A DNA stretch of 64,000 nucleotides from Granulicella rosea (GTDB lineage Bacteria; Acidobacteriota; Terriglobia; Terriglobales; Acidobacteriaceae). The stretch's first letter is position 1. Each line of letters begins with the position of its first letter. The notes under the pieces were generated by a model that was given only the letters and a program-made list of their open reading frames with translations, was not told the DNA's origin and did not search any database. The stretch covers positions 124,001-188,000 of the forward strand of contig NZ_FZOU01000005.1 of NCBI RefSeq assembly GCF_900188085.1, read 5' to 3'. The translations under genes were made by a program, and so were the position numbers. Positions 1-8,903 of the stretch are shown here, one piece after another.

Positions 1-3000
1 AGGATCTGCGAGACGATCAGGCCGCCGACGATGGTGATGCCCAGCGGACGGCGCAGCTCGCTGCCCGTACCGGTGCCCAGCGCCAGCGGTACGCCGCCCA
101 GCAGCGCCGCCATCGTCGTCATCATGATCGGCCGGAAGCGCAGCAGGCAGGCCTGGTAGATCGCCTCCTCCGGCTCCATGCCGTGATCGCGTTCGGCCTC
201 GAGCGCAAAGTCGATCATCATGATGGCGTTCTTCTTCACGATACCGATCAGCAGGATGATGCCGATCAGCGCGATCACGCTGAGGTCCACATGGAAGACC
301 AGCAGCGCCAGAATGGCGCCGACACCGGCCGAAGGCAGCGTCGAGAGAATCGTGATCGGATGGATGTAGCTCTCGTACAGCACACCCAGCACGATGTACA
401 CGACGATCAGCGCGGCCAGAATCAGGATCGGCTCATTCGCGAGCGACGCCTGGAAGGCCGCCGCCGAACCCTGGAACTCGGCATTGACGCTGGGCGGAAT
501 CTGCATATTCGCGCGCGCCTTGTTCACCGCGTCCACCGCGTCGCCGATCGATTTGCCCGGCGCAAGGTTGAACGAGATGGTGACGACCGGGAACTGGCCC
601 TGGTGGTTGATCGCCAGCGTGCCGTCGTGCATCGAGAACTTCGTGAAGGTCGAGAGCGGCACCTGCGTTCCGTTCGAGCTCTTCACGTAGATGTGGTCGA
701 GCGAGGTCGGGTTCTGCTGGAACTTCGGGCTGACCTCCATCACCACGTGGTACTGGTTCAACTGGGTGAAGATGGTCGAAACCTGCCGCTGCGCGAAGGC
801 GTCGTCCAGCGTGTCGTCGATGTTCTTCGGCGTGATGCCCAGGCGCGAGGCGGTGTCGCGATCGATCTCCAGATCGGCCACAAGACCCTTGATCTGCTGA
901 TCGCTCGCCACGTCGATCATGGCCGGCTGCTTCTTGAACTCTTCGACCAGCTTGTCGGCCCAGACGGCCAGCTCCTCGGCGTTCGCGTCTTCGACCGTGT
1001 ACTGATACTGCGTGCGGCTGACTCGGTCTTCGACCGTAAGATCCTGCAGCGGTTGCAGATAGCACTGGATATCGTCGACCTTGGCGACCTGCGGGGTCAG
1101 CCGGCGGATGACGTCTTCGGCGGTGGAGCTGCGCTGCTCGCGATCCTTCAGGTTGATCTGGATGCGTCCGCTGTTCAGCGTCGTGTTCGTGCCGTCGATG
1201 CCGATGAAGGAGGACAGGCTCTCGACATCCGGATCCTGCAGGATGATCTTTGCCAGCTCCTGCTGGTGCTTCGACATCGCGTCGAAGCTGGTGGTCTGAG
1301 AGGCCTCCGTGATGCCGAGCAGCACGCCCGTATCCTGCACCGGGAAGAAGCCCTTGGGCACGATGATGTAGAGGTAGAGCGTCAGCGCGAAGGTCGCGAC
1401 GGTGACCATGAGAGTCAGGGTCTGGTGCTTCAGCACCCAGCGCACGCCAACGCCGTACTTCGCGATCACGTACTGGAAGAACTCTTCGGACTTGTGATAC
1501 AGCTTGCCCTGCTCGCTTTCGGGCTTGTGCTTCAACAGCTTGGCGGCCATCATCGGCGTCAGCGTCAGCGAGACGAAGGCCGAGACCAGAATCGTGACGG
1601 CGAGCGTGACGGCGAACTCGCGGAAGAGGCGCCCGACGATATCGCCCATGAACAGCAGCGGAATCAGCACGGCGATCAGCGAGACGGTCAGCGAAAGAAT
1701 CGTGAACCCGATCTGGTCCGAACCCTTGAGTGCGGCTTCGAGCGGCCCATCGCCCTCTTCGAGATAGCGCGAGATGTTCTCGATCATGACGATGGCGTCG
1801 TCGACCACGAATCCGGTCGAGATCGTCAGCGCCATCAGCGAGAGGTTGTTCAGGCTGTACCCCAGCAGGTACATGATGCCAAAGGTGCCCACGATCGACA
1901 GCGGCACGGCGATCGAAGGAATGACCGTCGCGGCCAGCGAACGCAGGAAGAGGAAGATGACCATCACGACCAGCGCGATGGTCAGCACCAGTTCGAACTG
2001 GACGTCCTTCACCGAGGCGCGGATGGTGTTCGTGCGGTCGGTCAGGACTTCGAGCTTCACGCCCGCCGGCAGCGCCGAACGCAGCGTAGGAAGCAGCTTC
2101 TGGACAGAGTTGACGACGCCGATGATGTTCGCGCCGGGCTGCCGCTGAATGTTGACGATGACGGCCGGCTTCAGCACTGCGTCATGCGCGTCGCTTGCCT
2201 CGTTGCCGTCCGTGCCCTCGCTGGCGTCGGCCTTGGCCGTACCCATCCACGCGGCCTGGTAGAGATTCTCCGCGCTGTCGACCGAGTTCGCCACGTCGGA
2301 GAGCCGCACCGGCGAGCCGTTGCGATAGGCGATGATGACGTTCGCGTAGTCCGTGCTGTTCAGCAGTTGGTCGTTCGCGCCGATCGTGTATGCCAGACGC
2401 GCGCCGTAGAGGCTGCCCTTCGCCTGGTCGACGTTGGCCGTGCCCAGCGCGGTGCGGATGTCTTCGAGGCTCAGGCCATAGCCGGCCAGCGCCGTCGGGT
2501 TCACCTGGATGCGAACCGCGGGCTTCTGTCCGCCGTTGATCGAGACCAGACCGACGCCCGAAAGCTGCGAGATCTTCTGCGCCAGAATCGTGTCGGCGAG
2601 GTCTTCCACCTTGCTCAACGGCATGTTGTTGCTGCTGAGCGCCAGCGTCATGATGGGCGCGTCGGCGGGGTTCACCTTGCTGTAGACCGGCGGGTTCGGC
2701 AGGTCGGTCGGCAGATAGCTGTAACCGGCGTTGATGGCCGCCTGCACGTCCTGCTGGGCGATGTCGATCGACTCCGCCAGCGAGAACTGCAGCGTGATGA
2801 CGCTGCCGCCGCCGGAGCTGGTCGAGGTCATCTGGGTCAGGCCGGGAATCTGGCCGAACTGACGCTCGAGCGGCGCGGTGACGGAGCTCGCCATGACCTC
2901 GGGACTCGCGCCCGGGTAGAAGGTCATGACCTGGATGATCGGGTAGTCGACCTGGGGCAGCGCCGAGACTGGAAGCTGCAGATAGCTCACCGCTCCGGCC

Positions 3001-3068
3001 AACAAAATGGCCACCATCAAAAGTGAGGTGGCCACTGGCCGCAGAATGAATGGCCGTGAAAGGCTCAT
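1..3068 (-). CDS. RND efflux permease, MdtB/HAE1 type (3' end outside window)
   Basis: Inner-membrane pump of a tripartite drug/solute efflux system that exports substrates by proton antiport. The minus frame is open from the ATG at 3068 (N-terminus [15 protein letters not shown], a typical first helix) to the window edge, about 1022 codons. The TM4 proton-relay pair is visible as [13 protein letters not shown] (Asp near residues 422-423), and porter-domain motifs ([18 protein letters not shown]) follow the first helix. A short hydrophilic insertion (near residues 270-300, rich in Asp/Ala/Glu) sits in the porter domain before [15 protein letters not shown]. The start lies 2 nt after the adaptor stop, so the two are translated as one operon. 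The class is certain; MdtB-like specificity is inferred from similarity, and the substrate is unknown. Confidence 0.95.
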   Translation of the reverse strand, partial: MSLSRPFILRPVATSLLMVAILLAGAVSYLQLPVSALPQVDYPIIQVMTFYPGASPEVMASSVTAPLERQFGQIPGLTQMTSTSSGGGSVITLQFSLAESIDIAQQDVQAAINAGYSYLPTDLPNPPVYSKVNPADAPIMTLALSSNNMPLSKVEDLADTILAQKISQLSGVGLVSINGGQKPAVRIQVNPTALAGYGLSLEDIRTALGTANVDQAKGSLYGARLAYTIGANDQLLNSTDYANVIIAYRNGSPVRLSDVANSVDSAENLYQAAWMGTAKADASEGTDGNEASDAHDAVLKPAVIVNIQRQPGANIIGVVNSVQKLLPTLRSALPAGVKLEVLTDRTNTIRASVKDVQFELVLTIALVVMVIFLFLRSLAATVIPSIAVPLSIVGTFGIMYLLGYSLNNLSLMALTISTGFVVDDAIVMIENISRYLEEGDGPLEAALKGSDQIGFTILSLTVSLIAVLIPLLFMGDIVGRLFREFAVTLAVTILVSAFVSLTLTPMMAAKLLKHKPESEQGKLYHKSEEFFQYVIAKYGVGVRWVLKHQTLTLMVTVATFALTLYLYIIVPKGFFPVQDTGVLLGITEASQTTSFDAMSKHQQELAKIILQDPDVESLSSFIGIDGTNTTLNSGRIQINLKDREQRSSTAEDVIRRLTPQVAKVDDIQCYLQPLQDLTVEDRVSRTQYQYTVEDANAEELAVWADKLVEEFKKQPAMIDVASDQQIKGLVADLEIDRDTASRLGITPKNIDDTLDDAFAQRQVSTIFTQLNQYHVVMEVSPKFQQNPTSLDHIYVKSSNGTQVPLSTFTKFSMHDGTLAINHQGQFPVVTISFNLAPGKSIGDAVDAVNKARANMQIPPSVNAEFQGSAAAFQASLANEPILILAALIVVYIVLGVLYESYIHPITILSTLPSAGVGAILALLVFHVDLSVIALIGIILLIGIVKKNAIMMIDFALEAERDHGMEPEEAIYQACLLRFRPIMMTTMAALLGGVPLALGTGTGSELRRPLGITIVGGLIVSQI

Positions 3069-3070
3069 GG

Positions 3071-4504
3071 TTACTGTCCCTTCTTGTGGCCCTTATGGCC
3101 GGCTGCTGCGTCGGGGCTGGAAGGAGCGTCGGGGTTGGCCTGGGCCTCTTTCGGCCCGGCTTCGGACTTCTTCGACACCTTGGGCGAGACCTTGCTGTGG
3201 TTCTTCAGCTTCTCCTGCCCGTCCGTCACCACCTGCTCGCCGGCTTCGAGGCCGCTCTTCAGGATGACGTTCGTGCCTTCTGTCAAGTCGACGACGACCG
3301 GACGAACCTCGACATAATAGGACGGACCCTTGGCCGCAGGCGGGGCCTCAGCGCCATCCGCTGCGGGAGCGGCATCGACGGCCTTTGTTTTCTTCGGCTT
3401 ATCGGGATCGGCCGGCGGTGTGCCTTCCTTGACGACGTAGACGAAGTTGCCCTGGGTGCCGGTCGAAAGCGCCGCTGCGGGAATGACGATGGAGTTCGGA
3501 CGGTTCTGCAGGATGAGCTGTATATTGACGAACTGGTTCGGGAAGAGCGTGTTTTCGGTATTGTCGAAGACCGCCTTTACCTTGTCGGTGCCGGTGGTGG
3601 TGTCGATGGAGTTATCGAGCGTCAGCACGGTGCCATCGGCCAGGTGCGTGGTCTGCGAGCGGTCGAACGCCTTGGCCACCAGCTTCCGCTGGCCCATCGC
3701 TTTCTGGACCTCGGGAAGCTGGTCCTCCGGCAGGGTGAAGATCACGCTGATGGGGTGGAGCTGGTTGACGATGAGCAGGCCGGTGGTGTCGGACGCATGC
3801 ACGATGTTGCCCGGATCGACCTGCCGCAGGCCCACGACGCCGTCGATGGGCGAGGTGATGTGCGTGTAGGCGAGATTGACCTTCGCGGCCTGAATCGCGG
3901 CCTTATCGGCCATAATGGCGCCGCTGATCTGCCCGGCGCTCGAGGCCTGGGTCTGCGCGCTGTCCTTCGAGACGACGCCCGCGGCGTAGAGATCCTGATA
4001 CCGTTTCGACTCGACGTTTGCGTAATCAGCCGAGGCCTGATCCTTCGCGAGCTGTCCTTCGGCCTGAGCCACCGCCGCCGCATAGGGCGCGGGATCGATC
4101 TGGGCCAGCAACTGGCCCTTCCTTACGGCCTGACCCTCACGCACGGCGACGGTCAGCAACTGGCCGTCCACACGGGTCTTGACCGTTACCGAGTTGTAGG
4201 CCGTCACGGTGCCAAGCGCCGTCAGGTAGATCGGCATGGTCTTCACCTGCACCGCCGCCGCCGTCACGGGGATTGCGGCGCCGCCCTTGGCGCGGTCTTC
4301 CTTGTTCGCGGCGAGTTTGGTCTCGGCGTTGTTCTGCTGGATCTTCCACCAGGCGCCGCCGATCGCGGCGAGCAGAATCAGCGCAATCAGGAACTTCTTC
4401 AATCCGCCGCCCTTGGCCGGTTCCGGCAAGGCGAGCTGGGGTGCGGGCGCGGGAAGCGCGGGCTTCTCGTTTTCAATCGTCTCAGACGTATGGGCAGGCG
4501 ACAT
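3071..4504 (-). CDS. RND periplasmic adaptor subunit (MdtA/AcrA-like membrane fusion protein)
   Basis: Periplasmic adaptor bridging the downstream RND pump to an outer-membrane channel. The 477-aa product has a cytoplasmic Pro/Ala-rich tail (1-34), one membrane anchor (about 37-53, [19 protein letters not shown]), then the membrane-fusion fold with a biotinyl/lipoyl-like segment ([21 protein letters not shown]) and beta-barrel region. The C-terminus is Lys/Ala/Pro-rich. There is no lipobox. I chose ATG 4504; in-frame GTG 4516 (closer to a GGAG) and TTG 4552 are possible alternatives. No outer-membrane TolC-like gene is seen on this side; it may lie beyond position 1. Confidence 0.93.
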   Translation of the reverse strand: MSPAHTSETIENEKPALPAPAPQLALPEPAKGGGLKKFLIALILLAAIGGAWWKIQQNNAETKLAANKEDRAKGGAAIPVTAAAVQVKTMPIYLTALGTVTAYNSVTVKTRVDGQLLTVAVREGQAVRKGQLLAQIDPAPYAAAVAQAEGQLAKDQASADYANVESKRYQDLYAAGVVSKDSAQTQASSAGQISGAIMADKAAIQAAKVNLAYTHITSPIDGVVGLRQVDPGNIVHASDTTGLLIVNQLHPISVIFTLPEDQLPEVQKAMGQRKLVAKAFDRSQTTHLADGTVLTLDNSIDTTTGTDKVKAVFDNTENTLFPNQFVNIQLILQNRPNSIVIPAAALSTGTQGNFVYVVKEGTPPADPDKPKKTKAVDAAPAADGAEAPPAAKGPSYYVEVRPVVVDLTEGTNVILKSGLEAGEQVVTDGQEKLKNHSKVSPKVSKKSEAGPKEAQANPDAPSSPDAAAGHKGHKKGQ

Positions 4505-4818
4505 AGTAATATTCACCGTTCTCCGGCAGGTTTTGCCGAATCTTTCACTCAACTCGGAAAATGCAACAGTCGGACAGGGACTGGCTAGGTTGGACTTGGG
4601 CTGGCTCTATGATACTCACGGAATGACGCACGATGCATCGATAGAGTTTCCGAAACTTGCAAATCCCTTACAAGATTGCACAGGCAGCCTATAATCGCCC
4701 GCAAGTTGCTGCAAGCACTGGATTCATGATCCATCATCGGCTCCGTCCGGAGGCTGATTTTGGGAATTGCCAATTCGCCTGATAGGCTGGCGCGATACAC
4801 TTGCGGAAGCGCCGCACC

Positions 4819-5031
4819 ATGACAGACTACGCCGCCATCTTCGAAAAGACCTCCACCGGCTGGAGCGCCTACTGCCCCGATCTTCCGGGTCTCGGGGTTG
4901 CCGGACCGACCTACGAGGCGACCGAGCTGCTCCTCCGCGACGGAATCGCCTTCCATATCGAGGGAATGATTGCCGATGGCGATCCTGTCCCTGAAGCCGA
5001 TCGGAGAGAAGGCATGAACTGTGAGCTGTAA
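4819..5031 (+). CDS. HicB-like small protein, solitary
   Basis: The 70-aa protein has the HicB partial RNase-H-like fold signature: YAAIFEKTSTGWSAYCPDLPGLGVAGPTYEAT, followed by a helix with LLRDGIAFHIEGM. HicB proteins are antitoxins of HicA mRNA interferases, but no HicA-sized ORF lies on either side, and the C-terminal DNA-binding extension of full HicB is absent. It may be an orphan antitoxin or a HicB-like protein with another role. ATG 4819 is preferred over TTG 4801 because family members start just before the YxxxxE strand. The stop codon is embedded in a strong hairpin. Confidence 0.75.
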   Translation: MTDYAAIFEKTSTGWSAYCPDLPGLGVAGPTYEATELLLRDGIAFHIEGMIADGDPVPEADRREGMNCEL

Positions 5032-5059
5032 GCTTAAGAGCTATAAGCTGACAGCTCAC
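5021..5059. other. Hairpin spanning the hicB-like stop codon, upstream of pheS
   Basis: Perfect 9-bp arms GTGAGCTGT (5021-5029) and ACAGCTCAC (5051-5059) enclose a second 5-bp helix AGCTT/AAGCT (5031-5035 / 5045-5049). It includes the TAA of the small gene and ends 16 nt before the pheS ORF. There is no U-tract, so it may act on mRNA stability or translation of pheS rather than as an intrinsic terminator. The role is inferred. Confidence 0.6.
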
Positions 5060-5075
5060 GACCGAACTTTCGGGA

Positions 5076-6278
5076 ATGGCGATCACATCTGAAGTGAGCT
5101 CACAACAAGACGCGATAAAACTTATGTCGACAACGAAAATTCCAAGTCTCAACGATTACTCTGCCACTTCACTTCAATCTTTCTTTGGGATCTTAACCTC
5201 TGAATTTGAGAGTGATCGCAGCCAGGCGCACAACAGAGATGCGTTTGAGGCCTTGCGTGTAAAGTGGGTCGGGCGGAAACAGGGCCTGATGAACGAGATC
5301 GGCGATCTGCTCAAGACTGCGCCACCGGAAGCGCGCCGCGATGTTGGAACGCAGTTCAATGCGTTCAAGAAGCTCGTTGAAGCTCAGTGCGATTTCGAGG
5401 CAGTCAGAGATGAGTTCCACGCTACGATGGCTCAAGCTGGGTTCCCAGTGCAACGGGAAGTCGCGAGAGGCATCGACATCACCCTGCCCGGCGCCGTTCG
5501 CACCCCGGGCATCGCGCATCCGCTGCTCCAGACGATGGAGGCGGTGGTCAAGGTGTTCCACCAGCTTGGCTATTCGACCTCGCTCGGGCCGCAGGTCGAG
5601 ACCGATTTTTACAACTTCGAGGCGCTGAACTTTCCGCCGAACCACCCCGCGCGCGACACCCAGGACACGCTTCAGATCGCCGGCCAGTCCGGCAAGCCCA
5701 GCCGCGACCGCCTGCTCATGCGCACGCACACCAGCCCGGTGCAGATTCGCAGCATGGTCGCCGGGCCGCCGCCGCTGCGCATCGTCATCCCCGGCAAGGT
5801 GCATCGCAACGACGCCGCCGACGCGACGCACTCGCCGATCTTTCACCAGGTCGAAGGCCTTTGCGTCGACACGAACATTACCTTCTCCGACCTGAAGGGC
5901 ACGCTCGACCACGCCATGCGCGCGCTCTTCGGCTCGGCGGTGAAGACGCGCTTTTTCCCGAGCTTCTTTCCGTTCACGGAGCCCAGCGCGGATGTGCAGA
6001 TCTCGTGCATCTTTTGCGGCGGCTCGGGCTGCCGCAAGTGTAAGCACTCGGGCTGGATCGAGCTGCTGGGCTGCGGCATGGTCGACCCGGCGGTCTTCGC
6101 TTCGGTCACCGAGGAGCGGCGCAAGCTCGGCTTCGACGACAACGCCTACGACCCGGCGCGTATCAGCGGCTTCGCCTTCGGCATGGGGGTCGAGCGCATC
6201 GCGATGATTCTGCACGGGGTTTCCGACATCGGGCAGTTCTACTCCGGCGACATGCGTTTTCTGGAGCAGTTCGCGTAA
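5076..6278 (+). CDS. pheS: Phenylalanine--tRNA ligase alpha subunit
   Basis: Catalytic alpha subunit of the (alpha-beta)2 enzyme charging tRNA-Phe. An N-terminal coiled-coil region (about 40-100) precedes the class II core: motif 2 (MRTHTSPVQIRSM), the Phe-binding region (GKVHRNDAADATHSPIFHQVEG), a Cys-rich loop (CIFCGGSGCRKCKHSGWIELLGCGMV) and motif 3 (GFAFGMGVERIAMI). The product from ATG 5076 is 400 aa; ATG 5124 would give 384 aa, and neither has a good Shine-Dalgarno. The partner pheT is not adjacent but lies about 24 kb away on the other strand (30218-32308). Confidence 0.97.
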   Translation: MAITSEVSSQQDAIKLMSTTKIPSLNDYSATSLQSFFGILTSEFESDRSQAHNRDAFEALRVKWVGRKQGLMNEIGDLLKTAPPEARRDVGTQFNAFKKLVEAQCDFEAVRDEFHATMAQAGFPVQREVARGIDITLPGAVRTPGIAHPLLQTMEAVVKVFHQLGYSTSLGPQVETDFYNFEALNFPPNHPARDTQDTLQIAGQSGKPSRDRLLMRTHTSPVQIRSMVAGPPPLRIVIPGKVHRNDAADATHSPIFHQVEGLCVDTNITFSDLKGTLDHAMRALFGSAVKTRFFPSFFPFTEPSADVQISCIFCGGSGCRKCKHSGWIELLGCGMVDPAVFASVTEERRKLGFDDNAYDPARISGFAFGMGVERIAMILHGVSDIGQFYSGDMRFLEQFA

Positions 6279-6327
6279 TCACAAATGCAGGGTGGAACGA
6301 CTATCGTTTGAATATCGTCCTGCTTCG

Positions 6328-6361
6328 GAATCCCGCGTCTGATCATCGAGACACGGGATTC
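6328..6361. terminator. Hairpin between convergent pheS and SDR genes
   Basis: Arms GAATCCCGCGTCT (6328-6340) and AGACACGGGATTC (6349-6361) pair at 12 of 13 positions around an 8-nt loop. It sits in the gap between the two converging stop codons, as expected of a bidirectional terminator, although no long T-run follows. Confidence 0.6.
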
Positions 6362-6380
6362 GCGTTTCCGCGCCGATCCT

Positions 6381-7100
6381 TCACCCCATGTGCCTGACCG
6401 TCATCGCCGGAATCCGCACATTCGCCGGCAGCGAGCAGGCGAAGAGGATGGTCTCGGCGACCTCCTCCGGGGCCATCATGCGCGAGGCCTTCACGCTCTC
6501 CTCCGTGCGGCCGTGGCCGACGGCGAACTCCGACTTCACGCCGCCGGAGTAGATCGTTCCGACCTTGACGCCGTGCTTGCGCAACTCGCCGTCGATCGCC
6601 TGCGCGAAGCCGGCCTGGGCAAACTTCGTCGCGCAGTAGACCGCCTCGTTCGGCGTACCCTGCAGACCGGCGACGGAGGATATGAACAGAATCACGCCGG
6701 ATTCCTGTTCGATCATCACCGGCGCGGCGTGCCGGCTGAAGACGAAGCCGGAGCGCATATTCGCGTTCATCAGCTCGTCGTACTCCTCGACCGAGGTGTC
6801 GACGAGCAGTTTGTAGTTGCCCAGGCCGGCGTTGTTCACCAGAATATCCAGCCCGCCGAACTCGGCGACGGCCATCTCCACGCAGGCGATCGCGGTCGTC
6901 TGCTCGGCTGCGTCGCCCGCGTAGAACTCCGCGCCCGCACCCAGCGCCTTGATCTCCTCGCAGAGCTCCGCCAGCCGCTGCTCGCGCCGCGCCGTCACGA
7001 CCACGTTGACCCCGGCCTGCGCGAACGCCAGCGCCGTCGCCCTCCCGATGCCCGAGCTCGCGCCCGTCACGATCGCCGTCTTGCCCTTCAAAGACTCCAT
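6381..7100 (-). CDS. SDR family NAD(P)-dependent oxidoreductase
   Basis: Classical short-chain dehydrogenase, 239 aa. The Rossmann motif TGASSGIGRA is near residues 12-21, NNAG near 89-92, the catalytic Ser in ISSVAG, and YCATK supplies the catalytic Tyr and Lys. An Arg after the second strand (TARR) suggests NADP preference. It is divergently transcribed from the ATPase gene at 7141 with only 40 bp between starts, so the promoters must overlap. The substrate cannot be inferred; such cytosolic SDRs are often annotated as 3-oxoacyl-ACP reductase-like. Confidence 0.93.
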   Translation of the reverse strand: MESLKGKTAIVTGASSGIGRATALAFAQAGVNVVVTARREQRLAELCEEIKALGAGAEFYAGDAAEQTTAIACVEMAVAEFGGLDILVNNAGLGNYKLLVDTSVEEYDELMNANMRSGFVFSRHAAPVMIEQESGVILFISSVAGLQGTPNEAVYCATKFAQAGFAQAIDGELRKHGVKVGTIYSGGVKSEFAVGHGRTEESVKASRMMAPEEVAETILFACSLPANVRIPAMTVRHMG

Positions 7101-7140
7101 CGCTCAACCCCCTTAGCCAACAGGATGCTACCATCCGGCT

Positions 7141-7923
7141 ATGCTGCCGGGGTCCGAATCCGAACAATTTCTGGTGCAGGCGACCGGCCTGGTCAAGGTG
7201 TACGGCCGTGGCCGCGTCGTCGACGGGGTATCGCTGAATATCCGCAGGGGCGAGACCCTTGGCCTGGTGGGCGAGTCCGGCTCGGGAAAATCCACAGTCG
7301 CGCGCATGATTCTGCGGCTCATCGAACCGACGGCGGGCGAGGTGCGGTTCGACGGCGTCGATCTGCTCGCGCAGAGTTCCGGTCGCATGCGGGCGCTGCG
7401 CCAGCGGATGCAGATCGTCTTTCAGGATCCCTATGCCGCGCTGAATCCGCGCATGAACGTCCGGCAGATCGTTGCCGAACCGTTCGCGATCCATGGCGGC
7501 TTCGGCAAGGATGAGGTCGAAGCGCGCATCCGGGGCCTGATGGAGCAGGTCAGCCTGCCCACGGAGTCGCTTGACCGTTACCCGCACGAGTTCAGCGGAG
7601 GCCAGCGGCAGCGCATCAACATCGCTCGCGCGCTGGCGCTGAAGCCCGAATTTCTAGTGCTGGATGAGCCGGTCAGCGCGCTGGACGTCTCGGTCGGCGC
7701 GCAGGTGGTGAACCTGTTGCGCGAGCTGCAGCGAACGCATGGGCTGACGTATCTCTTCATCTCGCACTCCATGCCGCTGGTGCGCTACTTATGCGACCGG
7801 GTCGCGGTCATGCAGCGCGGCCGGCTGGTGGAGATTGGCGATGCGGTCGAGCTATGCGACCATCCCCGCGAGACCTACACGCAGCAGTTGATCGCCGCGA
7901 CGCCCGAGATGCCCGTAAAGTAG
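7141..7923 (+). CDS. ABC transporter ATP-binding protein, oligopeptide/nickel (OppF/DppF) type, orphan
   Basis: Cytoplasmic nucleotide-binding subunit, 260 aa. Walker A GESGSGKST, Q-loop QIVFQDPYAALNPR (the extended FQDPY..LNPR is typical of OppF/DppF), signature FSGGQRQR, Walker B FLVLDEPVSALDVS and switch His in FISHS are all present. The C-terminus has the family's ETYTQQLIAATPE tail. No permease or solute-binding gene is nearby, so it either works with components encoded elsewhere or has a non-transport role. No clear Shine-Dalgarno precedes the ATG. Confidence 0.93.
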   Translation: MLPGSESEQFLVQATGLVKVYGRGRVVDGVSLNIRRGETLGLVGESGSGKSTVARMILRLIEPTAGEVRFDGVDLLAQSSGRMRALRQRMQIVFQDPYAALNPRMNVRQIVAEPFAIHGGFGKDEVEARIRGLMEQVSLPTESLDRYPHEFSGGQRQRINIARALALKPEFLVLDEPVSALDVSVGAQVVNLLRELQRTHGLTYLFISHSMPLVRYLCDRVAVMQRGRLVEIGDAVELCDHPRETYTQQLIAATPEMPVK

Positions 7924-8429
7924 TAAATAGGCGCAGGACCTGGAAGGTTCGGACCGATCCCCATATTGGCGATCCTTCTGCAACCTCTGCGGGAGAGACC
8001 GGCTGCCCGCACTTCGGTAACCTCACCTTAGTTCAAGGCTGCGCCGGGCGGGATCGCCCATGAAAAAGTACCGCCTGTCGGCACTCGGCGGTAGGAGCGA
8101 TCAGACCCTGGCCCCTGAACCCTGTGTCCTGAACCCTTGTTTCGCAAGTGGTTGAGGAATCAGGATGGTTACCCATAGTTACCGGTTCACGTGACGAACG
8201 TGGTGGGTTGCCTGGCCCCCATTGGCGGCAAAGTGCTATGTCCTTCGCCCGGCACAAAGCCTAAGCTGATCTTACTTCGGCCCCGTTGCGGTGCTTCATT
8301 CCGCGACACCCTTCAAGACAGAGAGACAAACCCCAGATAAAGCATCTGGGGAATAAACCGTTCCCTGTCGTAGCACTTACTCTCCCGGTCTTGTTTCATC
8401 GCAATTCGTCGAAACATGGAGTCGCTCCA
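7924..8429. other. 505-nt gene-free leader of the tadE/tadG pair, with several hairpins
   Basis: No supported coding frame. Visible helices on the plus strand: GGGCG/CGCCC (8046-8050 / 8055-8059), TACCGCC/GGCGGTA (8069-8075 / 8087-8093), GTGC/GCAC inside the shared motif (8233-8236 / 8252-8255), and a perfect CCCCAGAT/ATCTGGGG hairpin (8331-8338 / 8344-8351). Short CCTGAACCCT repeats occur near 8113-8138. The length and structure suggest a regulated 5' leader, but I cannot match it to a known riboswitch consensus. Confidence 0.5.
8228..8270 (+). ncRNA. Candidate structured RNA motif, copy A
   Basis: Contains GTGCTATGTCC (8233-8243) and, 12 nt later, AAAGCCTAA (8256-8264). The same two words occur in the same order 10 nt apart on the minus strand at 27876-27847 (copy B). 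The GTGC/GCAC helix pairs the ends of the intervening loop. It lies 160 nt upstream of the TadE-like start. Whether it is a riboswitch, another RNA or a relic of a mobile repeat is unresolved. Confidence 0.4.
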
Positions 8430-8903
8430 GTGAACGCAATCCTTAAATCAATCCGTAAGCTACGTGATGAGAGCGGCCAGGCCGCAGTCGAGCTGGCCGT
8501 CTCCCTGCCTTTGCTCCTGCTGGTCGTCACCGGCATCACAACCTTCGGCATCGCGCTGAACAACTATCAGACCCTGCTGAATGCAACCAGCGTCGGCGCG
8601 CAGCAGCTTGCCATCAGCCGCGGACAGACCACCGACCCCTGCAGCACCACCAGCACCGCCGTCTACAACGCAGCGCAGAATCTGACGCATGCGAATCTCG
8701 GCTTCAAGATCACGATCAATGGCGTCTCCTACACCGGCACGTCGTGCAGCGCCGCCACCACCATCACCGGTTCGGCCGCGAACATGGTGCAGGGCGCGAC
8801 CGCGCAGGTGACCGTCACCTACCCCTGCAGCCTGGTGGTCTACAAGGCGAACTACGCCCCCACCTGCTCGCTGACCGCGCAGTCGTCGGAGCTGATCCAG
8901 TGA
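8430..8903 (+). CDS. TadE-like pseudopilin/secreted protein
   Basis: 157-aa protein with a short charged N-terminus ending DESGQAAVELAVSLPLLLLVVTGITTFGIALNNY. This has the TadE hallmark Gly-Gln-x-x-x-Glu followed by a hydrophobic helix (about 18-42) used for prepilin-like processing and membrane insertion. The extracellular part is Ser/Thr-rich with four Cys. TadE proteins are minor pilins of Flp/Tad pili. Start GTG 8430 has GGAG 8 nt upstream. It overlaps the TadG-like gene by 4 nt (GTGA), indicating translational coupling. No TadA/B/C or CpaC genes are in the window. Confidence 0.85.
   Translation: MNAILKSIRKLRDESGQAAVELAVSLPLLLLVVTGITTFGIALNNYQTLLNATSVGAQQLAISRGQTTDPCSTTSTAVYNAAQNLTHANLGFKITINGVSYTGTSCSAATTITGSAANMVQGATAQVTVTYPCSLVVYKANYAPTCSLTAQSSELIQ

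Noticed and set aside
183..3026. A 947-codon plus-strand open frame
   Set aside because: It is the antisense shadow of the minus-strand RND permease; its Arg/His/Asp-rich translation has no domain, and the minus frame reads as a clear efflux pump.
3050..4588. 512-codon plus-strand frame opposite the adaptor gene
   Set aside because: Shadow of the adaptor; the minus frame has a membrane anchor and membrane-fusion motifs.
4819..5031. HicAB toxin-antitoxin system
   Set aside because: Only the HicB-like part exists; no HicA frame in either flank on either strand.
7975..8030. Glycine or c-di-GMP-I riboswitch in the tadE leader
   Set aside because: Some short words resemble them, but the conserved core sequences and GNRA loop/receptor are missing; kept only as an unassigned structured leader.
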